This document shows, one piece after another, positions 12,235 through 24,100 of a stretch of 64,000 bases of DNA (position 1 is the first letter of the stretch; each line of letters starts with the position of its first letter). The stretch covers positions 310,001-374,000 of the forward strand of contig JAXBDG010000005.1 of NCBI GenBank assembly GCA_036320915.1. Direction: 5' to 3'. The position numbers and the translations under genes were made by a program. The notes under the pieces are model-generated. The model did no database searches. It was not told the DNA's origin and worked only from the letters and a program-made list of their open reading frames with translations. The DNA is from Linnemannia elongata (Eukaryota; Mortierellomycota; Mortierellomycetes; Mortierellales; Mortierellaceae).

Positions 12235-12682
12235 ATGGCAGAGACGGCGGAGAAGATTGCCAACCCAACCTTGACGCATTCTCGGGAGCACTCACCTAGG
12301 ATGCCTCATTTGCACCTGTCGAGCGATCATATTGCGAATGGATTTGCACCAGGAGTTCAGGATGCGACTCATTTGATGCCTCTTCATCACCCTGGCTCCG
12401 CTGTAGCCCCAGAGACGACCACTCCCAGCAGCAGCAGTAGCACCAGTCTGACTCCATCTTCCAATAACCAGTCAAGGTCATCGATCAGCTCGCAGGGATC
12501 GGCGGGATCTTTCCCTGTTGGGTATCAACAGCGGCAACGGCAGTAGCAATGCGTACAATGGAGAGCTGTTCTCGATTATGATTGGACATGCATTAAAGAA
12601 GACACTTGCCAATTGGCATGCTACCAGCCCTGAAGAGTTGATCCGAGTTCTTGGTATTTTATCTGGCACTGTTGATTCGTAA
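12235..12682 (+). pseudogene. possible gene fragment, frameshifted
   Basis: A frame opens at 12235 with MAETAEKIANPTLTH and runs as a Ser/Thr/Pro-rich stretch to a TAG at 12544-12546. The +1 frame then continues with well-balanced sequence (NGELFSIMIGHALKKTLANW) to a TAA at 12680-12682. It has no known domain. The join would need a one-base shift or an implausibly short 22-nt intron (GTATC..GGCAG). It could be the remnant of a gene captured between the NLR leader and the NLR coding region. Confidence 0.3.
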
Positions 12683-12864
12683 ACATAACTGAACTCATAG
12701 ACATTTGTGTGCTCTCAATGAATAAAATGTGTTTTTATGCTTACTATCATTTCTGACTGACTCGAGGGAAGTGTGAATGGGAGCATGCGGGGTCATAGGG
12801 GTTGTGGGATATGAGAATAAGAGAGCAGTTCGTATACCAATTGAGCATGGCGCAGACTTAAAAT

Positions 12865-13090
12865 GAATGTTGCTTCCTTTCGCACACTTTACCTTTCTCT
12901 CGCTCTTTCTTGCTTTTGCCTCGCTTCCTTCCTCTCTTCCCTTGTTCCTTTCCTCGTTCATTCTCTCCTTCCCTCCTTCCCTTCTTTCTTACCGTCTTAC
13001 TTCTTTCTACACTTACCATTCTTTCACTTCATCAGTGCAAATCCAAGTCACCAACTTCCTTTGTGTTTTTCCATTTTTCATCTTTCATTC
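12865..13090 (+). promoter_or_regulatory. CT-rich promoter/leader tract
   Basis: Long C/T-rich sense-strand tract ending ~210 nt upstream of the NLR ATG at 13302. CT-rich blocks next to start codons recur in this window (18100-18270, 25360-25480, 58020-58140), so this is probably the core promoter or transcription start region. An AG acceptor-like site (CTATAG) lies 11 nt before the ATG and hints at an intron in the 5' UTR. Confidence 0.4.
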
Positions 13091-13301
13091 ATTCACGGAA
13101 TCAATTGGTCCACCTTTACAATAAAACAACAACGACAATACTCTCAACTTGAGGGTACGTCTCCATACTATTCTAAAAGCACCAACAACAGCAACAAGGC
13201 AATTGAATCAGCCAAATCACACAAACATCGTATTCGACTTACTGAAGTTGCTTTTTTCTATCTTTGAACTTGTTCCTCCCTTCGCCTATAGTCAAAACGC
13301 C

Positions 13302-16300
13302 ATGACCATCAACAAAAGATCAGGAGCCCGCCCTAGCCAGGTCACCAATGCGACTGCCCGGGTCTACTTGAGAGAACGCGAGCAAAGTCAAAGTCCTTCT
13401 TCCACCCAACACTCAGCCAGTCGTCTAAGTCCAGGTTCTCTCCCAGTCCCCCCTGTCCACGAAAACACCTCCCTGGTCGAATATGCCCTCCACAAGCTCC
13501 GATGGCAACGACTCGAGGAGGCGCAACTACCTATTTTTATCTCTCCTATGGCCAAGGCTAACCTGCAAGCCCTTGACGAGGACCTATTCCCACTGATGGA
13601 GAAGGTTCAACAGTTTTTGGCGAGTGAACGGCAGGTCATGCTAATTCTTGGTGACTCGGGCGCGGGAAAGTCAACTTTCAATCGCTATTTAGAGCGCCAA
13701 CTCTGGACCGCCTACCAGAACAGCGATCTCATCCCGCTCTTCATTAACCTCCCTGCCATTAACCAACCCGACAAGTACCTCATTGGAGAGCATCTGAGGA
13801 CAAACAACTTTTCTGAGGAACAGATCCAGGAGATGAAACAATCTCGCCAATTTGTACTCATTTGCGACGGGTACGACGAGAGCCAGCTCACCGTCAACCT
13901 TCACACTAGTAACCTCTTCAACCGGTCTGGTCAGTGGAACGTCAAGATGGTGATCTCTTGCAGGACTCAATACCTCGGTCAAGACTACCGCGGCCGGTTC
14001 ATGCCTGATGGAGTTAGCCATTACTCCAGCCCTGCACTCGATCTCTTTCAGGAGGCTGTGATCGCGCCCTTCTCGAAAGACCAGATCAAGGACTATGTCG
14101 AGCAGTATGTCCCCCTCGAGCCGCGGACGTGGACTACCGAGGACTACATGGACAGGTTGACCACAATTCCCAACCTTATGGATCTCGTCAAAAACCCTTT
14201 CCTGCTGTCACTGTCGTTGGAGGCTTTGCCAGGAGTTACCGAGGGACATCAGGATCTGTCAACTATCAAAACCACACGTGTTCGGCTGTACGACACTTTT
14301 TGTAAGGCATTGGCTCGCTGTCAACAGTCGACGGCTTCAACGAAACGTCTTGGCCAGGGAAGATCGAGATGTGCTGGATCAACTATTGGAGGCAGGATTT
14401 ATTTCGATGGGTGTTGACTATGCTATCAGGCTGGCGTTGGCGATCTTTGAGCACCAGGATGGAAACCCGGTGGTTCAGTATGTTCACTTCAAGGACGAAA
14501 AGACTTGGAGATTCGATTTTTTTGGCCCTGACCCAAAGGTCCGACTTCTGCGAGAATCGAGCCCGTTAAACCGCAATGGCAGCCAGTTTCGATTCCTCCA
14601 TCGATCAATGCTCGAGTACTTTCTTTCATGCGCTGTTTTTGATCCCAGTAGCTGTGACCTCGACAATGAATTTCGTCCGCAATCTGATGTTAGTTCTTCT
14701 GGTTCTGCTTTGTCTGACGCCAATAATACCTTGTTCAAGCGCAGCCTCCTCACAGAACCATCGGTCATCCAGTTCCTGTGCGAGCGAGTCAAATACCATC
14801 CCGACTTCAAGTCGCGGCTCCTCGCCATCATCGAGTTATCCAAGACCGATGCCACTGCGGCTACCGCCGCCGCCAACGCCATCACCATCCTTGTCCAAGC
14901 TGGCATTTGTTTCAACAGCGCCGACCTTCGAGGCGTCCGGATCCCAGGAGCAGATCTTTCCGACGGTCAGTTTGATCACACGCAGTTTCAGGGAGCTGAT
15001 GTGAGAGGAGTTAACTTCGCAAGGAGTTGGATAAGGCAAGCTGATTTCGGTAATGCACAGATGGATGGAGTTCGGTTTGGGGAGCTGCCCTATTTGAAGG
15101 AGCGCGCCGCAGTCAACGCCGTCGCCTTTTCACCTGATGGAAAGTTGTTTGCTGCATGTCTTCATGGCGGAAGTCTTATTACCTACGACACTACGACATG
15201 GACTCGAGTCCGTCAACACAAAGAACAGAGTGAGGTGTTACCTATCGCTTTTTGCCCCAACAGCAGATACCTTGTTTTTGGGGCCGAAGACAAGATCTGT
15301 CGACTATGGGATACTGTCAGTGGTGAGACCTTGTTGGTTATGGAGGGGCATACAGGTGGTGTGAACTCTGTGGCATTTTCACCTTGCGACAGGCAGATCG
15401 CGTCGGCCAGCTACGACAGCACCATTCGGTTGTGGAGCTCGGAGACAGGAGAGTGCTTGTTTATCTTGAACGGTCATCGAGGGGCCGTTTGGAGCGCTGC
15501 CTATTCGGCTGATGGACGGAGACTTGTATCGGGCAGTTTGGATGGGACGATTCGAGTGTGGGATCCGGAAACAGGAACACCAGAGCCTGGTTGGGTCATT
15601 TCCCATTTTGGTGGTTCGCGCGTGACCCTTTCTGCAAATGGAAGGGTCTTCGCCCTCACGGCTGGTTTAGGGGGTTCCGAGATTCGCCTGGTGGATGCAG
15701 TCACCGGAGAGCAGGGCTTGATTCTCGGTGATGATATCGACAGGCTAACAGACATCGCAGTCTCTCCAATTGGCGAATTGATTATTTCGTCAAGTTGGGA
15801 CAATACCATCCGGCTGTGGGACTCATCGAATGGACAACTCATCTCCAGGATGTCTGGTCATCGCGACCAGATTACCAGCTGTACCTTTTCCCCAGACGGT
15901 CTACAAATCGCTTCAGGAGATGAGAGCGGGATCATACGACTCTGGGAGGTGAACACCAACCGGTCGAGTTCCATTACCCAAAAACGTGCCTCCGAGGTTC
16001 GAACTGTGGTATACTCTCCTGACGGTCAGTTTATAATCTCTAATCACGTTAATAACACCGTTCGACGCTGGGAATTTCTTATGGGAACTGTCAGATCCAA
16101 TCCATTGCCGCTCGCACACAATGTCTACTCGGCGGCGTTATCACCTAATGGTCGCTGGTTAGCGAGCGGTGGCACGAACGGCATTGAGCTATCGAATGTC
16201 CAAACCGACGTTATTGAGCGCGTTCTCCTCGGATCTACCGACTGCCCAATTGTTGATATGAGTTTCTCGCACTGTAGTCGGTGGTTGGCCTCATGCGACA

Positions 16301-17082
16301 GTGACGGGGTTACACGGTTGTGGGATCTTGAGAGTACCAATGATCAAGCCAAGGTGGTGGGTGGTGTTGTTCTGAACCGCCCGAACCCGAGAGGATACGT
16401 GGTGTTCTCCCCACTCGGAGACCAGTTTGCGGTCGGATCGGAACCGGAGACACATATACCGCCTAGACTTCGTCTTTTCGATCCCCGAGCGACAGATTTT
16501 CTTCAACCTCTTAAGGAACCGTGGATATCAGACACGCTACGCTCAATGGACTACTCACCAGATGGTCAGCGACTCGTACTCGGTACTAAAGCCTCCTCGG
16601 TTCTGATCTGGGATCTTCGTTCGGACGAGCCTGGTATCAGACTGGAAGGGCACACAGATGAAGTGCACAGTGTCGCCTACTCTCCTTGTGGCAAGTGGAT
16701 CCTCTCTGGCAGTCATGACAAGACGGCACGTCTCTGGTCGGGCGAGGTTGACAGCTGGTCCTGTGTTACCGTTGTCAGTGGATTTTCAGAGCCCGTGACA
16801 AGTGTTGCATGGAATCCGGTGGTGCCGATGGAGTTTGTCACTGGTTCCACTGATGGGTCTGTTCGAGTGTGGCGGATTTCGGTTGCAGAATCAGGAGACG
16901 TCTCGGTTCGTATGCGCTGGGGCTCTCACACAGGGCAGTTATGCGTCACGGATCTGATTTTCAAGGGATCTGTTGGACTCAATCCGATATACCGCAAGTT
17001 GTTGGTCCAGCGCGGTGCCATTGACGATTCGTTGCTGTCTGAGGAAGACGATGAGGGTTCAATTGCTAAGGAAGTTGAGTAG
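13302..17082 (+). CDS. NLR-like NACHT - pentapeptide - WD40 protein, copy A, with one-base frameshift
   Basis: STAND-type signalling ATPase, about 1260 aa if the frameshift is ignored. Layout: unique N terminus (1-55); conserved pre-NACHT helix region; P-loop GDSGAGKST (117-125); Walker B-like LICDGYDE (186-193); NACHT helical and winged-helix region to ~530; pentapeptide-type repeats (ADLRGVRIPGADLSDGQF, GADVRGVNF); then roughly 13 WD40 units to the C terminus. The frame breaks at 14297-14301, where this copy has T5 and the paralogue at 52-56 kb has T4. Everything downstream continues in the +1 frame to the TAG at 17082. A sequencing or assembly slip at the homopolymer is possible; otherwise the gene is truncated after the NACHT core. 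The start at 13302 was chosen because similarity and the upstream acceptor-like AG place it near the paralogue's start. By family, a ligand sensor; no ligand is known. Confidence 0.85.
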
Positions 17083-18287
17083 CCGCCTGTTGATGATCGT
17101 CTTGTTTGTTGATCGGACGATCCATTTTTTCAATTCTTTTCCCTCTACAACCCACCATACTTCTTCATCACCCTCATTACTTCCTTTGTAGCATGATGAA
17201 CCACCTGCGTCCATTTATTCTCTCATTTGATTACTCTGTTTTTCTTTCATATAAACAAAGGCGGTCTGTGAATGGTGTAGTGAGGATCCTGGCTCCTATG
17301 CTAAAAAGATATTGCGAGCCTTTTTATTTTGTTTTTGTCTGATCTCTACCCCTTTGCTCTCACATTGACCTGTCCACATCTACCAGTAATGCAACTAAGA
17401 CTTACTAATTTCTCTCAAGGTACTATTGACTGGGGAGGGGAGGGTCAAGGCTATTCGGTGTTACCATGTCCTTTTTTTATTCTTTCTAAGATTTCCTGCT
17501 CCTGCGATTTGCTGTGCTTACGCTTCGTTAAAGACGACGAAGGAACCTTCTTGTTGGCTGTCCTTGGTCGCAAACATAATCGAACGTGCCGGCTCCAGGG
17601 AGAGTTCCTTCTGCAACGCAGGCTTGCCATACGTAGTTCGCACCGACAGATTTGTGAAGACTGGGTTGATGGTGGTTGTTCATTCTCGTAATGTGTCGAA
17701 CTTGGGAAAGTGCTCAGTCAGTAAAATAGAATGCACAAAATGCCGCCCCATGAGGATGGTGCCATGAGTGAAGCTGTAAAGGTTTCCTTCTTACAGAACC
17801 GACCGAGAAAACGGCGATGTTCAACTTCAGCCCCTGACATAAATGTCTGTCAGTTGCTGAGGCGCGTTTGTGTGGTGAATAATAAAAAGGGATGCAGCGC
17901 GGAAAGTCAAAAGGAGAGCGACTTGGAAAAATGTCTGATAAAAAGTGGCGCAGAAAAATGCGCGGTAGTTAACCATGAGCACAGAAAAATAAAAGGTGTT
18001 TTGTCGGTGTCGGGGCCAACGCCAAGTGCTCTCAATCACATTTTCACCCCCCGCCATTCCAACGAATCATATGGCTCGATTGTTTGAATGCCATTGGCTG
18101 CTTCTACTTCTTCGTTTTTGCCGTTTTCTTTAACTTCCTCTTCTTTTCTACTTCTTCCTCTTTCACTCTTCACTTCTTTACCACTTCCTCTCCTTTTTTT
18201 TCCGTCTCTACGCTCTATCCTATCATACCTCCCCAGTCCTTCCTCTCCACTTCTCCATTTATTTTCTTTCATTCGATCCATATCCGA
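17083..18287. other. intergenic between NLR copy A and F-box gene 1
   Basis: 1.2 kb with no gene I can support. The last ~190 nt are strongly CT-rich and form the promoter/leader of the F-box-like gene. Short frames around 17330-18087 have no recognisable content. Confidence 0.45.
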
Positions 18288-20750
18288 ATGTCAACTACCT
18301 TCCCTCTACCACAGGAGTTACTCGAGACCATCATTGGCACTCTTGGTCGTTTACATGGTAATGGTTCAGTCGCAACCATGCTGCGTGTGAACAAATACGT
18401 CTGCTCTGTCACTCTGCCGATACTCTATGGTACGGTTCCTGCCTTGGTGTTGAATCAAGTCTATCCCAAGGACTCCCCTGCCTTCAAGAATCGGCAAAAG
18501 TTGATTGCCACTCTCCTCCTCGGTGTTCCCAAGACCCGCATCACCGACCTCGTCCGCGTTACCTTTCTTCAAGACCCCGTCGACGACCAGGAAACCCCTC
18601 TCGCACCCTATGCTCCGTACCATTCATTTGCCATCGCGATTTTTTTGGGCAACTGCAACGACGCCTTTGACGGAGACTTTTCCCGGTTCGAGGGCTCTCG
18701 TGGAGTGTTCTTTCTCAATGGCGCACCCTCTCAGAGGCTCCTCGACTTTGTGGAGGATCGCAAACTCATGGACCGCTATGTCACTGAGGCGCCCCTAGCA
18801 AAACTTTCATATGTACGCCACTGGACGATCCTCACCGATGCCATCAACAGAGAACTCCGCCGAGACTTGACGTGGGCGTTGTGTTCGAATATGGAGCGTC
18901 TCAAGTATTTTGAAATCCCTCTATCCGACATTGATCGCTACTTGCCTTTGGTCGAAAAGTTCAAGGCTCTCTCCAAGCTGAGATTTGAGCTGGATCGACG
19001 ACTTTTCCCCACCGATATTGACCTTGATGAGCTCACGCCCGAGCAGCGTACAATCCTGAACCACCAACGGGCCGAGCGGAAGCGACACCTCGATCAAATG
19101 CTGCTCTTTGTTCAAGGCCTACGACATCACCACGGCAGTGTTCTCCAGACTGCTACATGCTCTGGGGAGCGCCCATACCTTAGCGATAAGTGCCCTGAGG
19201 AGTATGAAGAGCAACTTGCCGGTCTTCTTTCACCTCTTCCTAATCCCAAGACACTTCACATAAACAACTGGGGTCACTTTGCTACCAAGGTCAGAGAGAC
19301 CAATTTATCAGCCGTCGAGTCGATCAAGCCGCTGCAGGATGAACAAGGAGCATTAAGTTTGCCTCGACTCCTTGAACAGTCTCCATTCCTTCATCGCTGT
19401 CGGTCTCTCCAGAGTATCTCGTTGACATCATTCACTGACGATGTCTTCCAATGGGCTGTTGACGAGCGAATGCAGCACGACGCCGACATTGCAGCCGGAC
19501 GCTCTCCTCAAAGGCCACTGGTCCCTCTTCGAGAAGTTAAAGTCTACAACGACCGCTCTACCGACGGACGCCTCATCAACGACATTGGATACAGCTTTGG
19601 CGAGACCCTCCAATATCTTGAGGCAAGACTTCCTTTTCCACGTGGAACCCACCCTGACGATATCATTCCAGATCCGGTCGAGTGCTTGGTTGGAGGTCCC
19701 CCATCTTTGCCATGCTGGCATGCGCCCCTGCTGAGTGATCTGGCTATCTTTACATACCGTAATACCCTCCGCATCCATCCCAGCCTTTTCGCTCAGTGCC
19801 CACAGCTGAAGTCCATCCAACTTTCAGATAAGCGCCAGAGATATTCGTTCAGCGACATTACTCGATACGAGCCAACGGAACTTGGAAAATTAGAGTCTCT
19901 CATGCTGCAAGGATCGCCAGCCCTCTCGTTCTGTCCAACTGTTCTCAGGAATACACCCGAGTTGAACTCTTTGACTCTGAGGATGGCCTATAACAATATG
20001 CCATCGTACATACCACCGGTGGCCGAATTGGAGGAACCTGGGGAAGAGCTCGAGGATGACCCTAAAGAACTGGCACCAACAACCGCCGCGACAACACCTA
20101 ACCCTCCTGGACGACCCATCTGGACTTGGGATTGGGATTTGCCCAAGCTGACGAATTTGGAGCTCACCTCGGAGTTTGCGTACCGGTTTCAGTTCAAGCT
20201 GCTCCGGAGCACACCCAGTTTGGAACGGTTCTTGGTCGACACCAGGTCTTTGTCTGGCCAGCACAAGAGGATCCTCTGCGTCAAGGACGTTCTCCAGAAC
20301 GCACAGGACTCGACGGCCATGGACGACACACAGGACGACGACAACGACGACGAAACCCTGGACCTGCTGCAGTTGCATTACATTCACCTCCCCAATCTGA
20401 CCAACTTTTCTTTGATCGGAGACTGGACTTTGGACCGACGAGTGTTGACGATCCTGTGCAAAAAGGTACTTCCCAAAACTCTCCGGGGTCTGTCTTTGCG
20501 GGGATGTAGTGGGTTTGGTTTTCACGATTGGGTCAAAACGACTTCGAAGCACCTTTCGAATCTGCAGACAGCAACAGCATCTTGCGAGGTGACACCTGAA
20601 TCGGCTTCTGAGGTTGGATTGATCCTGAAGTGGAATAATCGAGACGCACAGGGCAGGTTACGGTACACTCGTGTTAACCAGTCTCCTGAGGATACAACTA
20701 ATAATGCAAATATCATCTTTTGGTTCCATTCAATCGACATTGTTGAATAA
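18288..20750 (+). CDS. F-box-like / LRR-type protein 1
   Basis: Single exon, 820 aa. The N terminus FPLPQELLETIIGTL..MLRVNKYVCSVTLPILYG fits an F-box-like helix set (LPxELLxxI, then a conserved V/L-N-K and LPxLY). The rest has irregular leucine-rich periodicity with LxxLxL strands, typical of substrate-binding LRR regions. A signature W-T-W-D-W-D-L-P, followed by L-T-S-E-F-A-Y-R-F-Q-F, lies at ~610-635 and recurs in the two proteins at 58.2 and 61.4 kb. F-box proteins recruit substrates to SCF ubiquitin ligases; the substrate is unknown. The start at 18288 was chosen over the longer frame from 18084 because that upstream part is hydrophobic, CT-rich leader. The AATAAA at 20746-20751 overlaps the stop codon. 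It follows the NLR-like gene in the same orientation, 1.2 kb downstream. Confidence 0.75.
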   Translation: MSTTFPLPQELLETIIGTLGRLHGNGSVATMLRVNKYVCSVTLPILYGTVPALVLNQVYPKDSPAFKNRQKLIATLLLGVPKTRITDLVRVTFLQDPVDDQETPLAPYAPYHSFAIAIFLGNCNDAFDGDFSRFEGSRGVFFLNGAPSQRLLDFVEDRKLMDRYVTEAPLAKLSYVRHWTILTDAINRELRRDLTWALCSNMERLKYFEIPLSDIDRYLPLVEKFKALSKLRFELDRRLFPTDIDLDELTPEQRTILNHQRAERKRHLDQMLLFVQGLRHHHGSVLQTATCSGERPYLSDKCPEEYEEQLAGLLSPLPNPKTLHINNWGHFATKVRETNLSAVESIKPLQDEQGALSLPRLLEQSPFLHRCRSLQSISLTSFTDDVFQWAVDERMQHDADIAAGRSPQRPLVPLREVKVYNDRSTDGRLINDIGYSFGETLQYLEARLPFPRGTHPDDIIPDPVECLVGGPPSLPCWHAPLLSDLAIFTYRNTLRIHPSLFAQCPQLKSIQLSDKRQRYSFSDITRYEPTELGKLESLMLQGSPALSFCPTVLRNTPELNSLTLRMAYNNMPSYIPPVAELEEPGEELEDDPKELAPTTAATTPNPPGRPIWTWDWDLPKLTNLELTSEFAYRFQFKLLRSTPSLERFLVDTRSLSGQHKRILCVKDVLQNAQDSTAMDDTQDDDNDDETLDLLQLHYIHLPNLTNFSLIGDWTLDRRVLTILCKKVLPKTLRGLSLRGCSGFGFHDWVKTTSKHLSNLQTATASCEVTPESASEVGLILKWNNRDAQGRLRYTRVNQSPEDTTNNANIIFWFHSIDIVE

Positions 20751-21187
20751 ATATCCGAGAGTGTAGCGCTGTCCTGACCATTGAGAAATATTTATCTGCA
20801 CAGTTGACGAAGCCTCCTCTTTTTCCTTTCTCTCCCCTCATGCCCTTCTCCTTCATCCATATTCCTCACTTTCCACGCGTGTTCTACTCAAACTATTCAA
20901 TCGAGGGGTATTGCCTCAACAAGTGTTATCGACCATGTCCATGTCCTTGTTGTTACTCGAAGAAAACAAAATAAAGGAAAAGACATATGAGAGTTGCATC
21001 AACAAACGCCATTGAGAAAGGCATTATCGAGAACTAACAGTGCAAGAGTGAGGAGTTGACGTAGCTTCCAAGTCCATGATACCCGCTATTGTCGGAATCC
21101 AGTTTGTTGTTTCATTGCTGTTTTATTTCGTATTGCATAATATGGGGTATGCTCTTTTGTTTTCTCCTGACGGTCTCCATTTACAGG
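20751..21187. other. short intergenic region between convergent genes
   Basis: Convergent 3' ends of the F-box-like gene (+) and the sorting nexin (-). No gene seen. AATAAA-like signals lie near 20746 (+) and around 20969. Confidence 0.5.
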
Positions 21188-24100
21188 CTAATTGAATGCA
21201 TTCACCTCCATAGGGAGATCATGCACGATGGGGGACAGCGACTCCCAAGTATCTGTGAGCCCCTGACTGGTCTTGATCTGCTCATGCACAAAGTTCTGGT
21301 AGATGCTCGCAATCAAAGCCTGGTTCTTGTGGTAGAACAAGATCTCCATCCACAGCGTATGGTTCATCAGGATCGCTCTCTGACTCTGCGTCTCCATCTC
21401 CGCGCGGTCCTATATGATTGGATTAAAGGAAGGCGAAGTTAGACATTGAATAATTTCTGAAATAACGCGTGAACGACAGAAACAAGACGCGTAGGATGTG
21501 AGACACACTCTACTCACCGATTGGATATTCTGGACCAGCTTTTCGATTTGTGCATCATAGATCCCAGGCTCGCTTCCCCCATACCCTCCATCCCCAGCAC
21601 CTTCAGCTCTCGCAGCGGCAGCAGCAGTCGCTGCAGCAGTGGTCCTCAGATGTGTCAATTTCTGTTCCTGGTTTGTAATCCGCTTCTTCAACGTCTCAAC
21701 CAACCCGCTTTCCTTCGCCCGCTCACGTCTCTGCATCAATTCCATGACAGACACCAACAAATCGCGATGTCGTTTCAGATCCTCGACGACTCCTCGTTGT
21801 GTGGCCCGGGCTTGCTCTTCCAGCACATTGGAGGCCTGACCCATATGAGATCCAATCTTGCCATATCCTTGACTCAACTGCCCACAGCTGTAGCACTCCT
21901 CCACATGACAATGCTTCTCGCAATCCGCCAATGCACTATGTCGAGTTCATACAGTAACAGCACATTGTTTAATCCTTAGACATTTGTACGAAGTAATAAA
22001 ATACGACATCCATTGTAAACATGACATAAGACTTACTTGAGGGCGAGACTGAAGCGCATGTAGTCGCCTGCGTTGGCCTCTGTCCGTTTCTGAACTCGAT
22101 CCATGACATGAACCATGCTCCTGTAGTACTCCACTGATGCGGGCAACCGCCGCTTGATGGCCTCCAGCTGCAACTCTAGATCCATGGGTACCTCTTTCAC
22201 CAAGCTCTCTGAGATGGGTAACTTTGTGGTGAACTCATCCTCGGTCGAAATCACCACATTCTTCCTCCACAATGCCAGCTCCTATTCAAATTTTTTGTCA
22301 GAGATAACATGTTAAAAGGCTTGTTTTAATGGCATGGAGATCAAGTCGATATTGGACCACAAAATTGAAAGAGGTAAGAGATACTTACAACTGGTTCGGT
22401 CAAGAAAGAAATTACCAAAGGATCATTCTTCAGGACAGGATGCCTCATCAACGCATTCGTGAATCTCGTTAATCCTCGCAACCGTCTCTCCAAGAACACT
22501 TCGTCAGCCACTATGTGTCGTCGGAGAAAATAACCCAAATGCCTATTAAAGTTAGTGTTCACAAAAAAAGGTACACATATGCGGATCGAGGGTGTGGGAA
22601 CAAAAACTGAGAACAAAAAAAAGGACGCAAAGCATCACATCATTGCGCATTAGGGGGGCATAAAAGTCGACAAGGGAAGCAATGAACCGTATAGTACCTC
22701 CGAGTCGCTTAGGTGGGAGGTTTGGAAGGATCCTGTATGGGAATCTCTTGGCGAGGACCTCCAGCAGCCACCAAAAGTCGCTGTACCTCCTAATTACCGT
22801 CGTTTGTCGAGCCTAGTAGGTGCAACAGTAACAGCGAAAAAAAAAGTCAGCCGTTAATCGCTTGTATCAGAGCCACGTTACATGTCCTGCAATACGCTGC
22901 TCTCGACTAAGTCTCACTTTGGATTCGACGATGTAGTTGGTATGTTTGAACAAAAAGATTCCCTCCTTCTCGGGTGCAAACGTGATCCTTATAACATCCA
23001 GGTTCAAGAACCATAGATGAACATCCCTCTGACTGCTCCCTGACGCCTCGTCCGAGGTCGACCCAGATACATCACCAGAGGGAATAGGCGGTGAGGCGAG
23101 GTATGAAGGTGGAGGTGGGTATCCGTTTCCTTTGTACGTCGATGTCCTCCAGGGGTCTGATATAGTGCTGCCAACGTTCACAGGATGGCCCTTGGGAAGA
23201 GATGAAGAGGTCGCGTATATTCCTGAGGTGTCCACGGTACTGCCAAAGTCGATGTTCTCTAGTCCTGGCAGGTGTGGGATCGGGAGGTCTGAGAAACAAA
23301 CATGAGAGCGAAAGGCGCGCAGGTCGTTAGTACAACTTCAATCTTATCAGCAAACAGTATGAATGTTCAACTTTCATCAAAAGAAGCAATCGGGGCAAGA
23401 GGCATCATCCTGGGTACCTTCACGATGGGCGGTCAGGCTCTCGATACTGAGCTCCATGTTCTTTTGTGCCATCGCCACCAGTGCTAATGCTACGCTGCAT
23501 TCTCCCTTTGTGATCCTGGATCTTGTTGGGGCAACGACAATGTTCAGGATCTACAATATAGAAGAGGGAGCGTCAGTCAGGAGAGATTCGACGACGCATA
23601 CCAAAAAGACAAAGAAGTGTACCAGAGGACACATGTTCACGTTATTTTAGTCCACCTGAAGGAATCAGGGGCAACAAAATACAACAAAGTGTGATTTCAC
23701 TTTTAGTGAATTTTTTTTTCTTGCGCAAACCCCAACACTCGTCGTCCATCCCCTATTCGCGAACCCTCGTTGCTTGGCAAAGAAGGGTCAGCAGTGAAAT
23801 GAAAAGAGGGGCACGCACACTCGATGAAAAGTAGGGAAAAAGAAGAAAGAGGAGATCATGTATGTTACCTTGTCGACGGTTGCTGGTGAGAGACCACTGA
23901 CAGCCAAGATCTTGTTCAAAGCTAAAACAGTGACCTTTCCTCCTGAAGGTTGGGCCAAGTCGAATGCTGTTGTGTAAATAGCCGGTAAGGGCATTCCTGC
24001 TGCATGGTAGGATGATTAAGAGCAATTTTGTGTCAGTCTGTTGTTCTGTCTGTAAGATTAAAAGTGGATCTGGTCTTGTTTGGAGTAATTGAGCAGCAAT

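Noticed and set aside
14302..14329. GTAAGG..CAACAG as an intron explaining the NLR copy A frameshift
   Set aside because: Only 28 nt, removes residues conserved in the paralogue and does not restore the conserved frame.
15100..17000. WD40 repeats with high internal identity, as in ascomycete HET NLRs
   Set aside because: The units in both copies differ clearly from each other; no recently homogenised repeat block is visible.
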